From Rosa chinensis (lineage: Eukaryota > Streptophyta > Magnoliopsida > Rosales > Rosaceae), in contig NW_024387554.1 in the NCBI RefSeq assembly GCF_002994745.2, forward strand, positions 62,001 through 126,000: 64,000 nt of DNA. Direction: 5' to 3'. The notes beneath the pieces are model-generated. The model saw only the letters and a program-made list of their open reading frames with translations. It was not told the origin of the DNA and ran no database searches. Positions 1 to 8,036 of this stretch are shown piece after piece. Position numbers and translations under genes: made by a program. The first letter of the stretch is position 1. Each line of letters starts with the position of its first letter.

Positions 1-409
1 GCAAATCCTAAACCCTAGAAGCGAGAAGTTTGGAAAATCACTGTTCATCAACTCAAATTGAAACAAAGTGATCAAATTGTTTGAAAGAATAACTATGGCT
101 TTGAATGTCACTAGAACAACGCATTGAAAGATTTAAATGCGATTTCACGAAAAGAGAAAGCAAATCCTAAACTTTAGAAGCGAGAAGTTTGGAGAATCAC
201 TGTTCAACTACTCAAATTGAAACAAAGTGATCAAATTATTTGAAAGAATAACTATGCCTTTGAATGTCACTAGAACAACGCATTTAAAGATTTAGAAGCC
301 ATTATTTCACGAAAAGAGAAAGCAAATCCTAAACCCTAGTAGGGAGAAGTTTGGAAAATCACTGTTCATCTACTCAAATTGAAACAAAGTGATCAAATTG
401 TTTGAAAGA
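1..409. repeat. Satellite array, left flank
   Basis: Two and a half tandem monomers start at 1, 160 and 322 (spacing 159 and 162 bp). The array is cut after position 409 by element A and resumes at 10398 in the same monomer phase, so this is one array split by an insertion. The three monomers here are successive classes A, B and C as defined in the main array. No gene is seen. Confidence 0.97.
405..409. repeat. Left target-site duplication of element A (AAAGA)
   Basis: AAAGA lies directly before the LTR start TGATAGG and recurs at 10398-10402. In uninterrupted monomers the same place reads TTTGAAAGAATAAC once, so the insertion point is defined to the base. Confidence 0.95.
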
Positions 410-489
410 TGATAGGAGCATTTTAATGCGACATTTTAACTGCATTTCCCTACACTTTTCTGCGCCATTTCCTTGAAAAATCCCTGTTT

Positions 490-686
490 GGGAAAGTTTC
501 CATTCTTTGATTGGGAAAGTTCCTTATTGTAGAAAGTTTCCATTTTTGTCTTCATTTTTCATTTCTCATTTCTCATTTCTCATTTTTCATTTCTCATTTC
601 TGGAAAGTTTCTATTTTTCATTTTTAGTAAGTTTCTATTTTCATTTTTTAGAAAGTTTCTATTTTAAGTATAGTTTCTATTTTCAG
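490..686 (+). promoter_or_regulatory. U3 array of GAAAGTTTC-YATTTT motifs
   Basis: About seven degenerate copies of a 15-25 bp motif, GAAAGTTTCYATTTT, lie in tandem, with TCATTTCTCATTTC microrepeats between them. Similar arrays occupy the same LTR position in the solo LTR and in elements B and C with different copy numbers. U3 tandem motifs of this kind are often enhancers; that role is inferred. Confidence 0.6.
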
Positions 687-1003
687 GACATCCGAGCTAG
701 AAAGTGGAAATGAACGCACGAATGGGAAGAGGAGCTTGCGAACATCAAGACGAACGAACATGAGAGAAAATGGCCCACACATTTGAGCAGAAATGAAGAA
801 ACAAGCTTTCCTAGTCCAACCAGGAAATCCTACGAAATGGAGGAAGGCTTCCCTAGCAAGTTTCCAACGCAACCATGAAAAAGAAATGGAAAAATAATGT
901 GTTTTGCGTTGGAAAATGAGAAGGCTTGAAGATGAAGCAACGAGGCCCAAGAACTCTTTGGATTTTCGGCAAATTGGATAATGGCCCATCAAAGCCCATG
1001 ACA

Positions 1004-1028
1004 CTAGGGTTTGTGACGCAAACCCTAG
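1004..1028 (+). promoter_or_regulatory. Perfect telo-box hairpin in U3
   Basis: A 10-bp perfect inverted repeat, CTAGGGTTTG (1004-1013) and CAAACCCTAG (1019-1028), encloses the 5-nt loop TGACG. The arms contain the plant telo-box core AAACCCTA, and TGACG is the core site of TGA-type bZIP factors. Regulatory function is inferred. The 3' LTR carries the same structure. Confidence 0.6.
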
Positions 1029-1403
1029 CCCTAAAGATATGTTTGCCGTGAAATTGCATGAGAGAAACAAGGAAGAGGCGTCCAAAATCAGAAAATAAAG
1101 AAGATTTTCTATGGAGATTTTCTAGGGTTATTTTTATGGAAATAAATCAAGAGATAAAACCCTAGAAGACCTAGCCGTCCAAGCCAAGAGGAAAACAAGG
1201 GGATGCCGTGCAAACCCTAGGGAATTCGGCAAGAGATAATGAAGAGAGAAATTAGGGTTTTTGCCGTGAGGAAAAATCAGAAAAATAAAGAGATTTCGTG
1301 GAGATTTCTTAGGGAGCTTTTAAAGGAAAGAGAATATGTGTTGAACACAAAAAGCTCTCAAAGGAGTCTAGGTTCATCCCCCTTTTATTCTCTAAATATA
1401 TTG

Positions 1404-1452
1404 TTGCCGAAATTGGTGTATAAAATCAGAAATTATCTACATATTTCGGCAA
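1404..1452 (+). promoter_or_regulatory. Hairpin upstream of TATA box
   Basis: TTGCCGAAAT (1404-1413) pairs perfectly with ATTTCGGCAA (1443-1452) around a 29-nt loop. The GCCGAAAT/ATTTCGGC pair recurs in B, in weaker form in the solo LTR, and as three tandem copies in C, so it is a family feature. Function unknown. Confidence 0.5.
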
Positions 1453-1614
1453 GAATTATTTAGGGAATTGATATTGGAATTTTGTGATTGGTTGCACCAC
1501 CTCATAGGGCTTATGTGGCAAGAATTCATTGGAGGAAATTATGTGGAGGAATCAAGCACATGCCGTGAACATCTCTAGGGTTTTGGACGGCTTGGACACC
1601 TATGGGCCGTCCCC

Positions 1615-1622
1615 TATATATT
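1615..1622 (+). promoter_or_regulatory. TATA box of 5' LTR
   Basis: TATATATT follows CCGTCCCC and precedes a C/T-rich stretch containing CTCAACGTCAAGG. The same TATA and following CAACGTC/GACGTTGA block occur in every LTR of the window. Transcription would start about 30 bp downstream (near 1645-1655), making everything before it U3. Confidence 0.75.
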
Positions 1623-2745
1623 CCTACACTTTCTCAACGTCAAGGGTTCCGAAGTTCCATTCTTTACGTTTACACTTTGAGAAAATAATTCAGAAAACTC
1701 TTTAGACTAGCCGTGTTCTTCTCCATCCTCTAGGGCAACCACGAAGTGCAAGCAAGGCCAAGGGAGAAGAAGACAAGCCGTGCACACCATCCACCCTCCA
1801 CCTTGAAGATTGCTTTCGAAATTCAAGAGACCACATCATCACTTCATTCATCTCATCTTCATCACGGTGTAATCCGATTCTCCTTGTACCTTTGCTTTGT
1901 ATTTTCGTTGGTTTTGCCTTAGTTGACACATATGTATGAACAAGTATTGTTTTCTGAAATTTTATGATGAATTGTTAATTTTCAGATTCATATATTGCGA
2001 TTTATGGTTGCTTTTGTGTGAGTGTTTGATTAAATTTGCATGATAGAAATCTTTTGTATGTTTATCTTGAATGGTTCGAAACATTTAGGGTTTTTATATG
2101 AATGTTGCTACGAATTTGAGAACATGAATCAACTTTTTGGTTTTGTGTTCTTGAATCGATAAGTAGTAAAGGTTTTGTACAAAAACCGAATTTAATCAAA
2201 GAAGATTGCAATTAGGTGGACTTTTTCATACTAAGTTGCACATTTGAGTTGATAGCCTTTCTAGGTGTTTATTGCGTTAAACATGACATGATTGACTAGC
2301 TTTCTAGGGCTTGATTGCATGTTTGATAGAATTAATCTAGGTGCTTTCACTTAGGTTAATTAGCATTGAAAGTAAAATATGGGAAATTGTTTGCTTTTGA
2401 ACGTTTCACATGATCAACTCCTCTTGCATGACTATGATGAACAATGATGAACTTGAATTAATTTTAATCATGAGTTTCGACTTTGATCTTTGTTCTTGCA
2501 TTCCATTTGTATTTTATGTTTTTGCATTTTAATTATTTAGGTAACTTAGATTTTATTTTCGGAAATTAAAACCAAAAACCAAAAACTCCCCCTTTTTCGT
2601 AAATATGTCTATATTTTGTAAATATTATACTTTGTTTTAATTTTAATTGTTTAATTGTTTGACAATGACAGGTGTACCCTCAATCCCCGGAATAGAACGA
2701 TCCCTATTTACTTTATACTACTAATGACATTTCAGGGTTAAATTG

Positions 2746-2764
2746 GTCGCTCGATAAAAGCGAC
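2746..2764 (+). promoter_or_regulatory. Hairpin at the U5 end
   Basis: GTCGCT (2746-2751) and AGCGAC (2759-2764) form a 6-bp stem with a 7-nt loop, four bases before the LTR end and ten before the PBS. A U5 hairpin beside the PBS is known to matter for reverse-transcription initiation in retroviruses; that role here is inferred. Confidence 0.45.
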
Positions 2765-2773
2765 ATCAATTTT

Positions 2774-2792
2774 TGGCGCCGTTGCCGGGGAT
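2774..2792 (+). promoter_or_regulatory. Primer-binding site, tRNA-Asp type
   Basis: TGGCGCCGTTGCCGGGGAT is complementary to the 3' end of plant tRNA-Asp(GTC), including CCA. It lies five bases after the LTR end, the normal place for minus-strand priming. This is a primer-binding site, not a tRNA gene. Confidence 0.93.
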
Positions 2793-2989
2793 TGAAAAAT
2801 CATTTGCCATATTGTGAATATTTGTTTTGTATATTGTGACCGAAAAAAAAAAAAAAAAAAAAAAAAAAATTTACTTGTTTATTTTGTAATTGTCGAAATT
2901 TAGTTAATTAATTACTTAGGTTGTTATTTATATTGTTGAATACGAATTTTAATTGTAGGTTGTAAATTAAAGATGGAATAGGTGAAGTC

Positions 2990-3350
2990 GTGTTTATTAA
3001 TATTGGCCTAAACCCCTTATTGGTACCTAGTCCAGGTCCCTTAAGGTTGAGGGCGGCCTTTATTAACATTCATTGAACTGTCTTCACACTTAGGACCTTT
3101 TTCATCCAAGTAAGTATAGCCTATGTGGGATGGTGTCTAGGAAAGGGGACAACGTTCATAACGGGTTCTTGGATTCAGAAGTGCATGCAAATGGGCCTAA
3201 ACCACAATGTGGGAGTAGCTCATGCCAAAATGGATCCTACCTCTTGTGTTCGCCCTCCCCTACCTGGCCATTTCAGTAAGGTTGCCCAAAGGATGTAGGA
3301 GAGACTTAGTGTCTTGACGATTATACTTGGGCCGCACGTCCACTTGATTT
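2990..3350 (+). repeat. Leader duplication, block 1
   Basis: Begins TTAATATTGGCCTAAACCCC and contains GGTTGAGGGCGGCCTTTATT, GAACTGTCT, CCACAATGTGGGAGTAGC, CTGGCCAT and an ending like GTCTNGNCGANTAT. Block 2 at 3749-4130 has the same motifs in the same order at lower similarity. An A-tract lies upstream of each block. Confidence 0.75.
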
Positions 3351-3558
3351 ACCGCTTGGAATTTAATTCGAAATCAATGGTATTTATAACAAAAGAAAAT
3401 GTTGTGATGCACCTAAGGTATATTGGATTAAACATAGTCTTGAAAAGGGTAGCTGTTTCAGCCCCATTGCACATCGAGACTCCCTGTTCCCGTACCTAAG
3501 TGTTGAAAATAATTGTAAAGAAAAGGAAAGAATAGAAGTAATTTTACTTAATTTCGTG

Positions 3559-3589
<31 letters not shown>

Positions 3590-3748
3590 AGATAATTAGA
3601 TGTGAATAGTGACGTTTTGTTTGTTTGTGTGAAAGTTTTGTGTAAATGGTGTCTAATCTTGTTAAACAAAGGAAATGTAAAGAATTAATTATAAATATTG
3701 TTAACTTCTTGATTGTTATAAGTGTGTAAAATCGTATGAGTAGATAAG

Positions 3749-4130
3749 GGCCCTTTTGTTAATATTGGCCTTAACCCTTCATTAGTGCCTTTCTAAGGTC
3801 TTATGAGGTTGAGGGCGGCTTTTATTAGCATTTGGAGAACTGTCTAACACATGAGTCCTTTCCAAGCTGAGTAAGGGGCATATAGGTGGTGTCTTAGGTT
3901 GAGACCCTGGGTGATGGGTTCAAATTGGATCTCAGAGATACTATAGACCGTGCGTAAACCACAATGTGGGAGTAGCCAATAGGGGCCTAAACCTCAATGA
4001 GGGAGTAGCCTCCGTAGTGTCACCAAAATGAGTCCTCCCTCTCACTTACCTCTTAATCTGGCCATCTAGCCTTCTGAAACAAAGGAAAGTGACTTATGTC
4101 TAGGCGACTATCCCTAGATCGTATCTCACC
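3749..4130 (+). repeat. Leader duplication, block 2
   Basis: A diverged copy of block 1, starting about 760 bp after it. It keeps TTAATATTGGCCTTAACCC, GGTTGAGGGCGGC, GAACTGTCT and GTAGCC. It also has an internal doubling of TAAACC-CAATG-GGGAGTAGCC near 3957-4012. Both blocks are retained in element B, so the duplication predates these copies. Confidence 0.7.
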
Positions 4131-4348
4131 AATAGTAGTGGTTTCTATTGGGCTCGACTTACAACTTGTAATCAATTGAGATATTAACTTTATTTTGTAA
4201 AGATAATAAGATACTTGAACATAACCTCCACTTGTAAATTGTGTTGTTTTGTACATTTTATACTTGCATAAACTTCTTACGTGGTTTATTTGTGAAAAGA
4301 TTGTGGATAGTTTGTAATTTATACTTCTCTTTATACTTGTATAAATCA

Positions 4349-4402
4349 TAAATAGTAAAGTCGTGAATAGTAACTTGTGAATAGTGACTCATGAATAGTA
4401 AG
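4349..4402 (+). repeat. Short tandem repeat TGAATAGTAAC
   Basis: Four copies of T(G/A)AATAGT start at 4349, 4364, 4378 and 4392 (spacing 15, 14, 14), about 90 bp before gag. Element B keeps a similar set near 59290-59345 (ATTCACGA/ATTCACAA on the + strand). Confidence 0.7.
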
Positions 4403-4486
4403 GTTGATGTATCAATCACTAATTTGTAATTAGCTCACTTTATACTTTGCTAACTTCTTTGAATTTTGATGATATTCAGGATTCCT

Positions 4487-4507
4487 ATGAATGACCGAGC
4501 CTTTTAG
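4487..4507 (+). promoter_or_regulatory. Six-codon upstream ORF overlapping the gag start
   Basis: An ATG at 4487 opens six codons and ends TAG at 4505-4507, in another frame and across the gag ATG at 4491. Element B has the same arrangement (59181-59201). If the leader is scanned, this ATG is met first and could lower or retune Gag output; that effect is inferred. Confidence 0.55.
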
Positions 4508-6056
4508 ATCCTCTACACTAAAGGAAATCGAAGCAAGGCTCGCTCGCTTGAAGGGTCCTTCACTTCTTGAGCACACAAGCCCTTCCCCTTCAACATACAA
4601 AGAGTACACATTTAACGAGCAAGGGAAGCGGACTTACTTTTCTGAGGAGTCTACATCACCTACACCAAGTCCATCTCCTCCTTCACGTTCACCTTCACCT
4701 GTGATTTCGTCCAACTCTACACCACCACCTTCACCACCACCTGAAGAAGTCAGGGAAGAGAGAATGGCATCTATTAGGGAACTCTCCACCGCAACTGTTG
4801 AAGGAGGACCCCCTACAGGCATAGTTTACCCTCCCCCTGCAGCTGGAAGACAAGCAGAGTTTGAGCTAAAGAGTGGTTTGTTGCACAAGCTCCCTATCTT
4901 CCATGGACTTAATATGGAGGATGCTAACAAGCATGTTCGAGAATTTCAATCTGTTTGTGCAAACATGCAACCACAAGGGGCAGATGAGAATCTTCTGAAG
5001 ATGAGAGCATTTCCATTCTCCTTAGCTGACAGAGCCAAAGATTGGCTATATGAGCTTCCTGCAGGACGTATCACCTCATGGGAGACAATGCGAAAGGCCT
5101 TCTTGGAAAAATACTTCCCAGCTTCTAAGGTCATCACACTTAGAAAGAAGCTTAGTGGAATAGAGCAAGCCCATGATGAGTCCTATGCTGCCTACTACGA
5201 GAGGTTCAACTCCCTACTTGCACAATGTCCTCAACATCAAATGAAGGATGAGACCCTACTTACATGTTTCTACGAAGGACTCTTACCCTTGGAAAGGCAA
5301 ATGTTGGATGCTGCAGCTGGTGGAGCTTTTGTGGATAAGTCACCTGCGGTTGGGAAGGAACTTATAGCTAATCGTGCCCTAAACTCCCAACAGTATGAGG
5401 GTGTGAGACAACCCACTCGTAGGGTAAATGAGGTGAGCACTAGTCCTGCCATTGCGGATCAATTGAGCAAACTCACCCTTCTTGTGAACAAGGTGGCGAC
5501 TACTCAAGGCCATGGAGGACCCTCTGCTTGTGGGGTATGCTTTACTCAAGGACATCCTACGGATCAATGTCCTCAACTGAGTGAGAATGGTGGTTGGGAG
5601 TCTGTGAATGCTATAGGAGGCTATCAAGGGAACCAAGGGGGTCCCCCACGTCCAAGGTATGATCCATATTCGAATACCTATAACCCTGGATGGAGGGACC
5701 ACCCCAACTTCAAATGGACCAACAATGAAAATGTTCAGAACCCTCTTGGTGGCAGTTTCCAACGTCCTCAAGGACCTCCCTATCAAAGACCTTACATGCC
5801 TCCTCAACACAACATAGGGAATTCCAATTCTCACTATGATAAGACGATAGAGGCCTTGACTAATTCCACGCAGGCATTGACTAGTGCCACACAGACTTTG
5901 CTTCAAGGACAACAGACCAATGCCAAGGACATTGCAGAGCTCAAGAAGCAAATGGGACAAGTGGTGGACTTCATGACCAAGTTTCATGAGAGTGGTAAGC
6001 TTCCGAGCAACACAATTCCAAACCCAAAGGGAGGCTTTGAAGGTTCCACCAACTGA
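4491..6056 (+). CDS. gag: Retrotransposon Gag polyprotein (gag-only element A)
   Basis: A 521-residue Gag, the structural protein that packages retrotransposon RNA into cytoplasmic particles. A Pro/Ser-rich stretch (about 53-85) precedes the capsid-like retrotransposon gag domain at about 165-265, with F174-P-F, W185, W197 and F204 to P210 (FLEKYFP). A CX2CX4HX4C zinc knuckle follows (C347, C350, H355, C360), then a Pro/Gln-rich segment (384-440) and a heptad-like stretch (450-495). The start is fixed by an in-frame TGA at 4488-4490 directly before the ATG. The protein ends soon after an NPKGG sequence (511-515) that in autonomous relatives, as I recall them, lies at the Gag-protease boundary. 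No pol frame follows. There are no internal stops or frameshifts, so it looks translatable. Confidence 0.93.
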   Translation: MTEPFRSSTLKEIEARLARLKGPSLLEHTSPSPSTYKEYTFNEQGKRTYFSEESTSPTPSPSPPSRSPSPVISSNSTPPPSPPPEEVREERMASIRELSTATVEGGPPTGIVYPPPAAGRQAEFELKSGLLHKLPIFHGLNMEDANKHVREFQSVCANMQPQGADENLLKMRAFPFSLADRAKDWLYELPAGRITSWETMRKAFLEKYFPASKVITLRKKLSGIEQAHDESYAAYYERFNSLLAQCPQHQMKDETLLTCFYEGLLPLERQMLDAAAGGAFVDKSPAVGKELIANRALNSQQYEGVRQPTRRVNEVSTSPAIADQLSKLTLLVNKVATTQGHGGPSACGVCFTQGHPTDQCPQLSENGGWESVNAIGGYQGNQGGPPRPRYDPYSNTYNPGWRDHPNFKWTNNENVQNPLGGSFQRPQGPPYQRPYMPPQHNIGNSNSHYDKTIEALTNSTQALTSATQTLLQGQQTNAKDIAELKKQMGQVVDFMTKFHESGKLPSNTIPNPKGGFEGSTN

Positions 6057-6098
6057 GGAGAAGAGGAAACCACGTCTAGGCTGAGAAGACGTTAAAAC

Positions 6099-6139
6099 CA
6101 AGCGCTACTTGGGAGGCAACCCATGCAAATCAGATTTGC
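6099..6139 (+). promoter_or_regulatory. Conserved block and 15-bp dyad after gag
   Basis: CAAGCGCTACTTGGGAGGCA (6099-6118) is followed by GCAAATC-A-GATTTGC (6125-6139), a perfect 7-bp dyad. In B (57549-57563) the central base is T and the arms are unchanged. I recall AAGCGCT...GGGAGGCAACCC as recurrent in plant gypsy elements of this group. Function unknown; an RNA structure is possible. Confidence 0.55.
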
Positions 6140-6273
6140 TTTCTTTATCCTTATTTTCTATTTTTCGTTTTTGCTTTTTGAATTTAGTATTATTTTCGTA
6201 AACTCCATCCTTATATGCTTAAGTGTTTCATTGCATGCTTATTCTTGATTACATTGAGGACAATGCAATATTT

Positions 6274-6290
6274 AAGTGTGGGGGAAGGGA
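6274..6290 (+). promoter_or_regulatory. Internal polypurine-like tract 1
   Basis: AAGTGTGGGGGAAGGGA closely matches the true polypurine tract at 8022-8036 (AAGTGTGGGGGAATT). It could be a secondary plus-strand priming site. It is conserved in B near 57401-57417. Confidence 0.5.
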
Positions 6291-7077
6291 TTTACACTTT
6301 TGTTTTGAGTCATATATATTGAAAAATACAAAAAAAAAAAAAAAAAAAAAAATTGAAAAATGTCAAAAATTTAAAAATTTTCGTTGCTTTTGTTTTTGTT
6401 TTGAGTCTTAGGATGCCCTTTCAACTGTCTAGGATGATTCTATATCTCTGAAATCATGATTAAAAGAGGATCACAAAATTGAGATGACTTTAAAATGGTA
6501 TTCTTTGGTTAATTGAGATATATGAAAAATGTGTGCCTTGTAGTGGATATGGATTTCGTGACTTTGGTACAGAATATGAGCATGTTAAGATGAGTTTTGA
6601 TTCATAAAAACCCATGTGAGATATTTGAGCCATGTCCTTTTTTTCTTGGAGTAAAAATGAAATATATATTCTTAATTTCTTGGCGATGTTTTGATGATCT
6701 CATTATTCTTTCATTTGATTGACTGCTTGCCATAGATTAAGTTTGATGGACTAGAGAATGCTAGAATTCACTCTTGTGCTTGTTGAGACGTTTGTCAATA
6801 CATGGCCCTGATTCTGGAAGGGATAGAGGCATCCTAGGAATTACCACCATTGCCATATAAACTTGTGTCCCCATTTGTGCCCGTCGTGGGACCCCCCTAG
6901 ATAAGCCCCTTTGAGCCTACATTAAGCCTTTTCGTTCATCACCCTAAAATCCTTAACCATGAAGCTTAGTATAGTAACAACCCTACCCTTTGTTCTAAGA
7001 ACTTAGTGGAGCTATCTTTTGAGACATACTACATGGGTTTGGTGCTAAGGATGGAAATTGAGAAGAGGTTAAAGTTC

Positions 7078-7092
7078 AAGTGTGGGGGTAGA
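7078..7092 (+). promoter_or_regulatory. Internal polypurine-like tract 2
   Basis: AAGTGTGGGGGTAGA is a third copy of the AAGTGTGGGGG motif, conserved in B near 56601-56617. An additional plus-strand primer role is inferred. Confidence 0.45.
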
Positions 7093-8021
7093 CTTGTCCA
7101 TAAAGAAAAAAATATGTGAAAGCCGTGAAAAATGAAAAGAAAAGAAAAAATGTACGGCTAGAAAAGAAAAGAAAGAAATATTTATGGATTTTAGTCCCCC
7201 ATACTTAGTGATTTTGGAGTTTACTTTGAAATGAAGGCCTATTAAAGAAAAATTTGACCTTTGTCCATTCACTATAGTTCAGGGGAAGTTTACAATGAAG
7301 ATTGGGCCCAACATGAAGACACTAGGCCCCTTTTATGTTACCTCTAGGGGAAGTGACGTTTTTGCAATGCATTGGTGGATTTCTTGTGGTCTCTACATTT
7401 ACATGTGCTCTGCTAGGTTTTTAGGACACTTTGATAAATCCTTACCCTTCATTTCTTAAAACCTTGAGCCTTGGCCCCATTACAACCTTTAAGAAGACCT
7501 TCTTGATCCTTAAGATGGGACAGCCCTTGATGTGGAGATGAGTTACAAGAGTTGAACCTATGGCTTGGGTCCATCTGTGCAAGTAGTTGGTATCCTTCAT
7601 GAGATCTTTAAAGAAAATTATACATGTGCTTTCGTTTCTTGAATTATGTGATATACTTGCTATCTTTCACATATACTTGAGTGTATAAGCTTTTAAGCAT
7701 TGCCATGATCTGAGAGAAGAAAGAGTGGATATAACTTGTGAGGAGTTGAATCATACTTGTTTGAAACATGCTTAACAGAAACCATCACCATTGTTTCAAC
7801 CAAGTCCTACTTGTGTATATGTAAGTTATGTGTTTTAATTAACTCTTGAATGCCTAACATTGAATTTTGGTTAAGTGCTAATCTTGGTGTTATGAAAGTA
7901 AGAGATTGCTGAGACAAATAGTTGAAGGGCAATAGAGTCATTGTTTTTGTCAAGTCTTTAAATTTTCGTTGAGTCTTAGTGTGTGTCTTAGTTTGATTTT
8001 GCTAAGGGACTAGCAAAAGCT

Positions 8022-8036
8022 AAGTGTGGGGGAATT
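8022..8036 (+). promoter_or_regulatory. Polypurine tract of element A
   Basis: AAGTGTGGGGGAATT abuts the 3' LTR start at 8037, the standard position for plus-strand DNA priming. Confidence 0.88.

Larger units (their letters stand above)
410..2768 (+). repeat. 5' LTR of element A
   Basis: 2,359 bp, matching 8037-10397 almost base for base. Differences seen by eye are A/G near 433, one extra A near 8710 and one extra T near 10143 in the 3' copy. It carries a U3 array of GAAAGTTTC-type motifs, telo-box motifs, two hairpins and a TATA box. Short open frames in it (up to 145 codons) resemble no protein family I know and are not called as genes. Confidence 0.95.
2793..4490 (+). other. Untranslated leader of element A
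   Basis: About 1.7 kb between PBS and gag without a convincing gene. It holds A-tracts at 2843-2869 and 3559-3587, a diverged duplicated block (2990-3350 and 3749-4130) and a 14-bp repeat near 4349-4402. A possible intron runs from donor GTAAGTAT at 3110 to acceptor TTCAG ending at 4479. A leader of this length should contain packaging signals, but none can be defined from sequence alone. Confidence 0.75.
6057..8021 (+). other. 3' noncoding region of element A
   Basis: Nearly 2 kb where pol would lie in an autonomous element. No frame with reverse transcriptase, integrase or protease motifs is visible on either strand. It contains a dyad just after gag, an A-tract (about 6330-6350) and two internal polypurine-like motifs (6274 and 7078). 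Element B keeps the region over nearly its whole length, which argues for an inherited functional noncoding segment, not random decay. Confidence 0.75.

Noticed and set aside
1..409. Telomere or interstitial telomeric array
   Set aside because: Only about one and a half CCCTAAA units per monomer; no run of perfect telomere repeats.
410..440. Shared AATGCGA between the LTR start and the satellite as possible homology-guided insertion
   Set aside because: Only seven bases match, and the actual insertion points are elsewhere in the monomer; chance is likely.
648..1085. 145-codon and other short open frames inside LTRs (also near 8275, 50828, 55046, 62651)
   Set aside because: They sit in U3/R sequence, differ or break between LTR subfamilies, and show no recognisable domain.
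5379..6101. 240-codon open frame antisense to gag in A, repeated at 57587-58309 in B
   Set aside because: It lies wholly opposite the conserved gag ORF and resembles no protein family I know; its openness follows from gag composition.
6057..8021. Hidden or frameshifted pol remnant in the 3' noncoding region
   Set aside because: I looked for RT, RNase H, integrase and protease motifs in the open stretches of both strands and saw none. A sensitive profile search was not possible here.
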